From contig JAJOHG010000395.1 in assembly GCA_021029095.1 (NCBI GenBank), forward strand, positions 1-23,277: a stretch of 23,277 nucleotides of DNA. The letters run 5' to 3'. Shown piece by piece: positions 1 through 9,006 of the stretch. The notes under the pieces are model-generated. The model saw only the letters and a list, made by a program, of their open reading frames with translations, ran no database searches and was not told where the DNA came from. A program made the translations under genes and the position numbers. Numbering within the stretch: position 1 is the first letter of the stretch; every line of letters begins with the position of its first letter. The stretch is from Phellopilus nigrolimitatus (taxonomy: Eukaryota; Basidiomycota; Agaricomycetes; Hymenochaetales; Hymenochaetaceae).

Positions 1-964
1 ACGCACGGCAACATCAGAGGTTAATGCGATTGATGCGGGATACGCGGCTACTTGCGCGGGAGCATAGTACAAGACGAGCAGAGACAGCAGGAGATAGTCG
101 GACATGGGATAAATGAGCGAGGCGACAAGGAAAGAAACGGTGCAGATTTTACGGAGGAAAGAACAGGTCAACTGAGTAAAATTGGCCGTCGAATGAACCT
201 GCGGCAAAAAAGAAGGATATGGAAAAGAAAGAATAAATCCAACTCAGCGTCCGGCGACGAGAGGAGGGCGCTGCAAAAGAGAGCGGACAGACTCGAAGGA
301 CGGAAAGGCAGCTGAGAAGGCCGGCCACTCAGGCCTGAGGGGATCAGAAAGCAACCAGCGACAAGCAAGCAGATGCGCGGGTATCCGAGCGCGGACGTCG
401 ACGCATCCAAGTCACGCTTTCGCTACCCACCGGTAATTTTGAGATCGCGCGAGTCGAGCTCGACGATAATTGCTGTACCGAGTGCCAGAGTCGTCGAAAT
501 AAAAACAAAACAAAAAACCAGGAGAAACGCAAAAAGAGGGCACAAGGACAAGATGGAAGAAAGGAAAGGCTTGTTGAGTACATATCATCTGTCTGATTTC
601 GTATCGCTTCAGTTTTACAACGACCTAAAGAAACTCTTTGCCTTGGGAACGATCGCCACTTCCCTTTTGGAAAGATCTAATCATTCCGTCCTAATAAGCA
701 ACAAGCTAAAGCTTTCAAATATAGGCTACTGTTACATTCAAGATACGACTACGGTCAGTAAGATCTCGTAAAAAGTAACATCTGTACAGGTCGTGAAAAA
801 GAAAAAGAAAATAGTAAGTATAATTGTCTGCATTTATGAGTCATATAAGGTCATATCGGTTTGCGTCATATGCGCTAGCGTGCCCGCTGATCGACGCTCG
901 TCGATCAGAGCCTTCCGAACCACAACAGTTCGGTCGACCTCCGCTTCGCAACGCATCCGCCCAC
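1..964. other. Left flank without a supportable gene
   Basis: I find no spliceable gene here. The few open frames are low-complexity and have no recognisable domain. Roughly 60-580 is purine-rich on the plus strand, so pyrimidine-rich on the minus strand, as is often seen upstream of fungal transcription starts. This would suit the promoter or 5' leader of a minus-strand gene lying left of the window (inference). The part from about 780 to 964 directly follows the stop of the minus-strand LIM gene and is probably its 3' UTR and terminator region. It holds a perfect 9-bp inverted repeat at 888-907 and three GTCATAT copies at 840-871, described separately. Confidence 0.45.
888..907. repeat. 20-bp near-palindrome, 9-bp arms, 2-nt centre
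   Basis: TGATCGACG (888-896) and CGTCGATCA (899-907) are exact reverse complements separated by CT. The element begins 58 bases beyond the stop codon of the minus-strand LIM gene, so if transcribed it would be a hairpin in that 3' UTR. It could equally be a palindromic protein-binding site. Function is unknown. Confidence 0.6.
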
Positions 965-3704
965 TTACGCGTCTGTGCTTCCTACACCACCGCCCGTCAT
1001 CTGCCGTACCAAATACATCCCCCGTCCCTCGTCCACACTCTTCCCCCGCATACCGACTACGCTCTTCGGGCGCGGGAATGGCGTCCGCCGCCCGCCGCCC
1101 ATCATCATCTTCGTAGGACTTGGAGGCCGCATCCCAAGCTGCCGTGTCGGGCTCAGCCCGCCCCCCGTCAATTGACTCGTCAGCGCAGTCATACCTGTAA
1201 ACTGCTTGGCAATCGTCGTTGTTCCGGTGAGCTGAGGCGCGATGCCCTCGTTCCTCCGCACTCCCGGAGCAGGGAAGCGATTGAAGCTGTTGCCGCCTGT
1301 GTATGACGGCGTGATGGGGCGCAGCGAGGATTCTTGTCTGCTTGGCGAGTGCGGCGTGGTCGGGACGAGTAGCTGGAAACGATTCCGAGAATATATATTT
1401 AGAAGAAATGAGAAGTCGATAAAAGTGCCGGACATACCATACACTCGCGACACCAGACACCACCTTCTCCATCGGTTTTGGCGGCGCTGTCGAGGCGCTT
1501 ACCACAGCCCGGCGTACTCGGATCACGTCGTGGTCCTGTCGGAACACCCTTCCCCCCGCAAATTAGACAGGAAGCATGCCATCGACTACCTTGGGGGCCG
1601 GGCACTACGCCGCGTTCCATCGGCGATACGGATATGCGACAACCAGGACACGTCGATCCACTTCCAAATCTCGGGAATGAAGATATTGAAGATGGAGCCG
1701 ATTTTGGAGGTCGTTCCGGCTTGCTTGGTGATGGAGATGGAGATGAAGAAACCGAAATCGAAGATGACTTGGTCTTCAGAGGTCGAATAACTATCCTTTC
1801 TGGTGTAGCACACTGAGGATGTAATCTGCGGCTAAGCTGGAGCAGATCCGGAAGCAATTGGAGACACTTACGCTGACATGACAACATCCAGAAGAGCTGC
1901 GTACAAAGACAGCTTGCCCGTTCTTAGTCTCTTCGAATGACTCGTCGCACACCGCACACCGGAAACATTCGACGTGGAAGCTTTTCGGTGGAAGGCGCTT
2001 CGCGGACTCTTCTGGGACAGTGACAAACTTGCCCCCGCTTTGCGTCCTGAATAGCGGCTTCGAGCACTTTCCACATGGCGTGGAAGGCGAGCTTAGTGCC
2101 ATCTTCGATGGAGTCACGTTTGCCCGAGAAGTCGGAGGTACGGGTGTCTTGTTGGGCGTTCTTTGTGAAAACACATCATCGAGAGGCTGAGGTGGACTAG
2201 TTGACTGAGGTGTGGACGGCGCAGAGAAATTAGTGTTATTATCTGAGAAATCTGTAAGGTCCGGTGTGGATGGGGCCACACTGATCGAGTCTCGTGAAAA
2301 GGAGGTCACTGGTGAGATAGATCTCAGACTTGGCGAGCCCGCGTATGATTGTCGCATAAGGCGGCGCTCAATCTCAGCAACGGGATTGTTCTCCACACGA
2401 GGCGAAGGACTGACAATCTTGGGTGACTTGGAGTTAGAGAGCCGAAATCTCTCGTACCGGCCTCTGGTCGGACTGGTGGTATTAGCTATTTTGGAAGGGC
2501 CGCCTTCGGAAATAATATTTTTAAGGTCGGGGCCTACGGCCGACTCGCTCGTAGACAGGTTTGAAAGACGCTGGCTCAGATCGGAGATTATTGGACTAGC
2601 ATCGCGATTCGACGGCGTCGGGATCTCTGGGAAAGGAGTACTTTCACGACTCTTAATTCCAAGACGCAGATGAAGCTCTTCGATGGCTGGACTGCCTTCG
2701 CGACTGCCCCCTTTCATGCCACCCAGATTACTTCGCTTCTGACTGCTTTCGGGCGTTTCGGGAAGACGCCTGGGACTCGGACTTTCTCTGAGTGGACGCC
2801 CTAAGCAAGAGTCAAAACAGTCTTCACACGAGGGCCGTCCAAGCAGATCTACCATGGGAGTGTCACTGATGTCCTTGAAGCAACCGTCGCACCGGAAGCA
2901 GCGCTTGTGCCAAATACGGCCGGCGTTCTCAACAAACCCACCCTCACTTGAGATGATAAGGATTGGACGAGAGCATGCCTGGCAGTCTCCCTTGGCACCG
3001 CCGTTGACGGTAAAGCACGGCTTGCAGAGGAAACGGGTGGTGGTGGTTGGATCAGCAGGGTCTGGGTATATAGTCGCGTCAGGAGGGAAGATTGTGAAAC
3101 AGATGAAGCAAGTGAATGTAGTGAGCGATTCCTTTGGCTGGAGAACAGAACCATATGCCTTGGAAAGGGTGGAGGTGTTGGGGTCAGATAGGATATCGAC
3201 ATCGGGAGATGTTAAGCCATCTCCGTCCTCTGTACCCTTTGTGCTTGCCTTCGCGGGAGTCAAGGGGTGTCGACTCAGGGTTGATTCGATATGGGACGAC
3301 ACCTTACCTCCCAGAGATGAACGAGGGAAGTAAGAGCTTTGTGGACGAGGAAACTTTGGAAAGTCGACAGAGGGGCGTGGAAAGGGTCTGCTGGAGGAAG
3401 GGAGGGTGGAAGAGCGTTCTCTAGGAGGGGACGGTGTCGGAGCAGTTGAGCGAACGTAGGTGCGCGACCAGACATCAGGCTTGTCATGATCTACTGTTGC
3501 TTGGGAGAAATTGACGGAGGGACCTTGGAGAGTTGTATGGGCATAGCGAACCACTGGCTACGACAAGAGTCTACTCACCGACAGCAAGGCCGCCGCCTGA
3601 AGCGATAGCAGTTCAGAACGGAGAACGAGTAGCAGAAAGTATTTTGACGTACATTTGCATCTTACACCCGCGACGATATCCCCGCACCTTCGACAGAATC
3701 CCAT
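965..3704 (-). CDS. LIM-domain protein, paxillin-like scaffold (834 aa)
   Basis: Five exons on the minus strand: 3704-3653, 3596-3579, 3523-1872, 1812-1438 and 1372-965. All introns are GT-AG (56, 55, 59, 65 bp) and the joined frame is 2505 nt. The start is the ATG at 3704, which gives a Cys-rich N-terminus (CRRCG near residue 4, CKCGG near 18). Zinc-ligand patterns follow: a CxxC...CxxC pair at about 162-193, and LIM domains at about 204-259, 507-575 and 629-698. Between them lie long Ser/Pro-rich disordered segments. The intron at 1871-1813 falls just before the last Cys of the 507-575 LIM. The C-terminal 135 residues carry repeated QxTG motifs. LIM proteins are adaptors without catalytic activity. 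The three-LIM layout with a disordered N-terminus suggests a Pxl1/paxillin-like role at actin or septation sites (inference). The LIM assignment is firm; the paxillin subfamily is not. Confidence 0.88.
992..1315 (-). other. Array of [LI]xx[QS]xTG motifs in the LIM protein C-terminus
   Basis: The last exon encodes ITPSYTG (about residues 719-725), IAPQLTG (743-749), IAKQFTG (753-759), LTSQLTG (763-769) and LVRQMTG (820-826). Four fit [L/I]xxQxTG exactly. The first fits the relaxed form with Ser in place of Gln. This is the established target consensus of the yeast actin-regulating kinases Prk1 and Ark1, known from Pan1, Sla1 and Scd5, where the Thr before Gly is phosphorylated. That the motifs are used here is inference. 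Confidence 0.6.
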
Positions 3705-3908
3705 GCTTCGCGGCGGACACCAATTAGTTGAGGGTTCAACTTCAAGCGCGACGCGGTCACGTGTCTGGAAGGGAAGTGACGGGACTGGCCGAATCGGGAT
3801 TGTATTCCCACAGTTGTAGGAGCGATCACGTGAGGAGTTACGTTGACAATTTGAACGTCCACGCGTTTTGGCGTCTCCTTACCTACCTCCGTGTCCACTT
3901 GTCGCACA
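3705..3908. promoter_or_regulatory. Divergent promoter between LIM and SAP-like genes
   Basis: Only 204 bp separate the two divergent start codons (3704 minus, 3909 plus), so both promoters and both 5' leaders must share this space. It contains GTCACGTG at 3756-3763 and ATCACGTG at 3825-3832. Both match the RTCACRTG consensus bound by Cbf1-type bHLH factors in fungi. I see no convincing TATA box. Co-regulation of the two genes is inference. Confidence 0.6.
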
Positions 3909-6124
3909 ATGAACTTGAAACCAGCTGGACATGCCTACACGCGTGAAGAGCTTTTGTCGCTCAAGCGCGTGGATATACAGAGACTCTGCAAGGTATTCAA
4001 CGCATGCTCTGCTTGTATTCGTCGTGCTCATTCAACCCGTCGTAGGACTATGGTGTCCGAGCTAACATGAAGACCGAGGCGCTCATCGAGCTCCTTTTAG
4101 ATTCAATTCAGTATGGACCTACCATTCCTTTTACTTCTTTTTCTAACACACCTCAAAGCTCGAATATGTCTCCGCTCGTTCCCCATCCACAGCCTGTCCG
4201 GTCTTTTGCCCGACGCGTCTCCACCCGTTCCTCAAGTCGAGTCTCAAGCCTACGAGCTCGAGGTACATCAGGCTCCAGCACAGCGACGTCCCATCCTACA
4301 TCTGATACTTCGTTCCCGCTTGATCCTGCTCTCTCTCGTGCCCACTCGAGCCCGCGAAAATCTAAAGATACTCAATTCCGACTCGGTGTGGGCAGGCCAG
4401 CTGTGACTGGCAGTCCGGGCGTCAGGCGGTCCTTGAGCATTGCCAGATCCAAGCGTGGGAGGAATAGCCGCTCTCTTAGACCGCCGGAGGAAACTATTGA
4501 TGAAGGTTTGCCATTTCATCATATTTATCTCGATCGCTGCTGAATAGCCCCATTTAGAGCCCGACCACGAATCCCAGTCTTTTGTACCAGACTTGCCACC
4601 TGCACCGACCACTTCTCATGAACCATGGCCGAGCACATCGTCTACTCAAAGCGATGATATCGCTTCTAGACTCGTCAGGCTGGAGTCTATATTTCGCGAT
4701 GCTGAATTAAAACAGCACTTCGACTCTTTAAAAGATTTACCGGGGCAGGTATCCTGGCTAAAGACGTCTATGCAGCAATGCGAATTAGAAATTGCGAAAT
4801 TAAATAACGAACTCCATGGCTATAAAACGGAAATCATGTCCCTTCGTGGAGAGGTTGCGAAAATTCCTTTGCTGGAATATCAGCTGAGGAATATGAAACA
4901 GAGCCTTGACCAGTATGGAGCATCATCGTCGAGTACCATCGCAAAGGGCAAAATGACAAGGTGCGCTCTGTCGCATCATTGACTATGTTCCGCGGTTGAA
5001 AACCTTTTAAATACAGACGGGTGTCGATCCCTCTAGGTGAAAGTAATCTCAATTCGCCAGACAAGACACCTTCTATGCCAAGTGCGCAAGCATCGTCCCA
5101 GGTAGTGGTACCAAACCGAAGTCCAGCAGCGACACCCGTTCCTGGACCCTCTGCGATTACGTTGGGCAAACGAGCCCGCGATTCCAACCCAAGTAATATG
5201 ATTGACGTGGTCGATGCTAGGGAACGCAATGCGTTGGCTGAAAATGACCTTGCAAGAGGCGGTTTGCGTCCGGACAGGAAACGCACGAAAATCGGTGGCT
5301 TTGGGGGCTTTGAGCGTCGGCCTCTCCAAGAGAAAGAGATTGTGCCAGCTCCAGACCTTGACAGACCATCCTCTGACCAAGAGGCTAGCGAAGAGGTTGC
5401 AATCTCCAGCGGTACTTCCTCGGGTCCTTCTAGTGCGCCTTCAGTCGGTACACCGCCGCCTATGACACATTTGCCTGAGTACTTCGGAGACTCGCTCGAT
5501 GCAGCGCAACACGCGACCGATCAGGAAGATCAGACATTTGACTTCAGCTTCCACCAAGTCGCTTCGTCAACGCCGCGCGATGACATGTTCAACTTCTTTG
5601 AAGCTGCCTTCTCTCCTGGTTCGGCGATGAAGACAGGTATGCGTGTCCCAAGCGGGAACAACCATGCCGGCAGCAGTCTACAAGCCTCGCTTTTTGAAGC
5701 GCGCAGAATTTCAAGTACCGTAGCGCGACCGCGTACGCCTACGCGTTCGTCAGGCCCGGAACGATTCCGCATTGACACAACTCATGACAATTCTGCCCAG
5801 GACGACGTAGCGTCCCCTTTCGACCCGTACGACGACGATGGGTTCAGCATTCCCTTCGGCAATCCCACGCCTGTGCCTAGCGGTGACTTTGCGGCACGCG
5901 GCGTCTCCGAGCACGGCGGCATGCCTGCGCCGATGCCAATCCCGCTAGCGATGGGCTTTGGGCTCGGTACAGTGGTGCCGGGCATGTTGCCTGACGACAC
6001 CCCAGTGCGCCCTGCACCACGCACGATGTATGGCACAGAGATTCAGGATGATACGCGTTTTGGTGATTTTGGTCGTGACGGTATCGCGACTACTTCGAAC
6101 ATGAACTTCTGGGGCCCATTTTAA
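3909..6124 (+). CDS. SAP-like, coiled-coil protein of unknown function (668 aa)
   Basis: Five exons: 3909-3992, 4046-4110, 4159-4505, 4558-4960 and 5017-6124. The introns are 53, 48, 52 and 56 bp, and the joined frame is 2007 nt. Residues about 12-50 (LKRVDIQRLCK, then DYGVRAN and LIELLLD) look like a SAP-type helix-extended-helix motif, a fold commonly used for DNA or RNA binding. A basic Ser/Arg-rich stretch follows. About 40-50 residues encoded near 4640-4900 have heptad-like Leu spacing and should form a coiled coil. The long last exon is Pro/Ser-rich and disordered, with a basic patch RPDRKRTK that could be a nuclear localisation signal. It ends in an acidic/aromatic segment and a Gly/Pro-rich tail. 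I do not recognise a named family. A nuclear, nucleic-acid-associated role is a guess from SAP plus NLS. The first exon is supported because it supplies the front half of the SAP-like motif. Confidence 0.82.
4111..4158 (+). other. 48-bp intron, multiple of three and without stop
   Basis: This intron of the SAP-like gene starts gtatgg and ends aaag. Its length is divisible by three and it has no stop in the reading frame. If it were retained, the protein would gain 16 residues just after the SAP-like motif without a frameshift. The canonical ends and pyrimidine-rich interior favour splicing, but both forms are possible from sequence alone. Confidence 0.5.
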
Positions 6125-7740
6125 TTAGATACGGAGACAAGTGGGATGTTAGTGGAATCCTAAACCCGGCTCTCGAATATGGTTTGATAATAATTCTCTT
6201 CCTTGCTAGGGGTATCTGAATACTTCAGAATGTTCCCCTTTTTTCTTTCTCTTGACAATAACTCAGCTTCTAACTAATGCGTAGCTCAGAACGAAATGCC
6301 TTCAGACGCAGAAATTGATACTTATTTTATCTTACATGGCACTTTTCCTTTCTTACTCTCCTTCTTCCCTACTTCTTGAATTTGACGACATCTCTTCGAA
6401 TACAAACTGCTTATTTATTTGCATACCTTCCACCTTGTTTCTTTAGTTTAAATGCTTTTTGTAGCTATCCTGTATCAAAACTAGAACTGGCGAGATACAA
6501 ATGCAATTATATGTTGTGAAATATATATAAATTGTCGGTGATGATTAAAATGATAGCTATTATAAAATATGCGACAAGGCGTCCGAGAGAAAGAAAACAG
6601 GGACACATCGCCAAGCCTGATGTCGATATGGATAGATATGACCTGCTGGGAGGGAAGTTCTGCTTCATATGGTATATTCGTGCGCGGAGGTAACAGACCG
6701 AGAAGCAGTTCACCCTTTGATTGTGTCTTGCTAAGAACTTTTCTTTTGCGTTTTGGAAAAGCGAAACTCAGTTTTAGAGTCCCAATATTAGAACAATGGG
6801 ATTAGATACAACAATTAAAGCAAGTGTTGGGCGCCGAGTTGCGGAGTTGGGGGCACTTTGGCACGCCGCTGAGGTCATGCTGGATAGCCAGGATCAAATA
6901 GGCTTGGATTAGCTGCAGAGCTGGCGTGCAATGAAATGGTCCTACGTACGCAGATAAGTAGGGATGTCAGTGTCGGGCATAGCCCTTCTCCAACTGTCAG
7001 ACGTTTGTTTGACTAAAAAATGTCTGTCTAATCCATAAAAAAAGAAATACATTAAAATGGCTTGGGGTGTCTGAGAAAATAATCCAAGAGTGTACAAAAT
7101 AAAACTAACAGGAACGGGCTGATGACGCAGTCGGCATAAGAGATAGCGCGAATGGTAGGAAGTGGTTATAGCGTATTCCTCGAGATTCGACGTGCCTAAG
7201 CAACGAAAACAAAGCAAGTTTCCAAAAAGTACCAAAAACGAGTGGAAGAGAATAATTGTGTGCCGATCGCGTCGAGGACGTCAGGCTTGCGTGCATAATA
7301 GCGGCCAGAAGACAATGATAGAGCCATGAACATTTCTGCGAGAATGCACTCTACTGCCTATAGACCAATGGTCTGCGAGTATTTAGCACTCGACTTAGCG
7401 CAATTGGGCTCCACGCATCTGTCTATAATTGGACGAAAGTATGGCTTCCAGGGCACGATATCATCGCGTCGTATTCCTGAGAAATGGATGAAATATCTGG
7501 AGTTATTTTGTACTTCACAATCTATACATACACAAGCCCGGTCTTGCCAGCTGGGATTCCAACGCGGACGTCGCATGAGAGTCCGAAGTTGGGTGCTTTG
7601 AGGTCGCAGCTCTCTTTAAGAGGTATTTTGGATCTCGGTGGACGATGTTTGTGCTGTGCATTGATTTAAAAGTTACTCGCAAGATCTGATATACGAAGTA
7701 CCAATCTTCTGTTGAGCATCACTTCGTGTTGAATTATCCC

Positions 7741-7765
7741 TGAGAAATCATATACCGATTTCTCA
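7741..7765. repeat. Perfect 9-bp inverted repeat with 7-nt loop
   Basis: TGAGAAATC at 7741-7749 and GATTTCTCA at 7757-7765 are exact reverse complements around a 7-base spacer. The element lies alone in the gene-poor stretch before the cupredoxin gene. No run of T follows, so it does not look like a simple terminator. A chance occurrence is possible in a window of this size. Confidence 0.45.
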
Positions 7766-8830
7766 ATGATCCTCGGTAAGATGTTGTGTACGTATTATTT
7801 GGTGAAGATTTGCCTGCATAAGCCTCTGACAACTATTGAAAGAAATGTCAACCAATCAATTAGAAGGTCACGAGCGAGCATCACTCACAAAATATTCCTT
7901 TGAGATCGTCCAGCGACGTTGGTTTATTAATATCCAACATACAAATGACCATCTCAGAGAAAATTTCAGATTCAAAGACATTGTGACATCAGCATTTAGC
8001 ATGCGAAGATCATCATCGACAACAGCTTGCTTGAGTTTCTGAGTGTTCGAAGGCGTAGTAAAATATGGTTGGAACGGAAGGCCTACTTTATGGTAACAAT
8101 TTCCGATACGTGCCGGTAGGCTGGCGGAGAGCGGCGACAACGGTGCCATACAGATCCTCAACCAGGACGTGGAGGACACAGTAGTCATCGCTTGTCGGGA
8201 AAGCGACAGGTCAAATTGGATTTCGTAAGCCCGAAACTACTTTGGAGGCTCGTGAAGCTAGACTGACGACCTCTACGGCTGAGAGCTTCGTGGCCTCGTT
8301 TTCCTGACAAAGGCGGTTTGAAGGAGTATGCACAAGCGAGCTAGAATCCGAGTTTATCTAAGTCATAGTTTCGAAGGCAGTCTTTGAAAGCCAGTGCGGA
8401 TGCAGAGAAACGAAGATCATAGGAATATGCAATGGCAGGATGGCAACGAACAAGATAGCATCAGCATCTTGTTCATGACTTTTCTCAGGAAGCGATGCAT
8501 CAAGAAGCTCAGCGTTACATAGAGAGTCTAAAACAAGTAATGGGCACTTCCACATTCGGAGAAATGTTCTAAAACGAAAGACCGCCGGCGTTACATCTAG
8601 TCACATGGGCTGGACCCAGTTAAACGGTACGGGTAGGTTGATACAGGCGGTTGCATATTGGACATGAGTTTGGCAGATGCGGCAGGACGCCTTGAGGCAC
8701 AAACGGCTCATTGGGCGAGACCAAGAAGAGAGCCAGAAGAGGAAGCGCTCATCTTATTGTATTGTTTTCATCTTTCCGCCATGTGCCGGAAATGACAGCT
8801 CCCGACCGCGCCTTAAAGCCCCGACACCGC

Positions 8831-8885
8831 CTGTCCATCTCCTCTTCGTCCCTTTCCCTCCCCCCATCTTCTTCTTCACCTTCAG
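8831..8885 (+). promoter_or_regulatory. Pyrimidine-rich tract upstream of cupredoxin gene
   Basis: Almost entirely C and T on the plus strand, ending about 120 bases before the ATG at 9007. CT-rich blocks immediately upstream of the transcription start are common in well-expressed filamentous-fungal genes. The actual start site cannot be read from sequence. Confidence 0.4.
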
Positions 8886-9006
8886 GTTGCCTGGCGCCCA
8901 CTCTTTCCCTCTTTTCCAGGACAGTGTCCTCTGGCAGTACATTTGTAGCCTTTCTTTCAAATTCAAGTATCACTACTTCATTTTCGTCAAGTCGTTTATT
9001 CGAGTC

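Larger units (their letters stand above)
6125..9006. other. 2.9-kb region without a supportable gene
   Basis: Short open frames occur on both strands (for example 7326-7601 plus, 7868-8188 minus, 8358-8555 minus), but none shows a recognisable domain or joins by credible splice sites to neighbours. The first 400 bases are AT-rich and probably hold the 3' UTR of the SAP-like gene. There is a hairpin at 7741-7765. The last 200 bases are the likely promoter of the cupredoxin gene. I saw no tRNA, LTR or terminal inverted repeat. A noncoding RNA or decayed mobile element cannot be excluded. Confidence 0.5.

Noticed and set aside
52..315. 87-aa open frame on the plus strand
   Set aside because: Highly charged, low-complexity product of purine-rich DNA. 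The frame opens at a GCG-GGA-GC context without an ATG, and no domain is recognisable.
834..1547. 237-aa minus-strand open frame antiparallel to nothing else but overlapping the LIM gene 3' exons
   Set aside because: It is in a different frame from the spliced LIM exons, which have clear zinc-ligand and QxTG motifs and join with good splice sites. The long frame is a shadow in GC-rich sequence.
6840..6935. Imperfect inverted copies of GGCACGCC / GGCGTGC suggesting a small mobile element
   Set aside because: The match is only about eight bases, with no target-site duplication or longer terminal repeat visible.
7868..8188. 106-aa minus-strand frame in the gene desert
   Set aside because: No recognisable motif, no splice partners and no neighbouring frame that extends it; also close to what chance gives in AT-moderate DNA.
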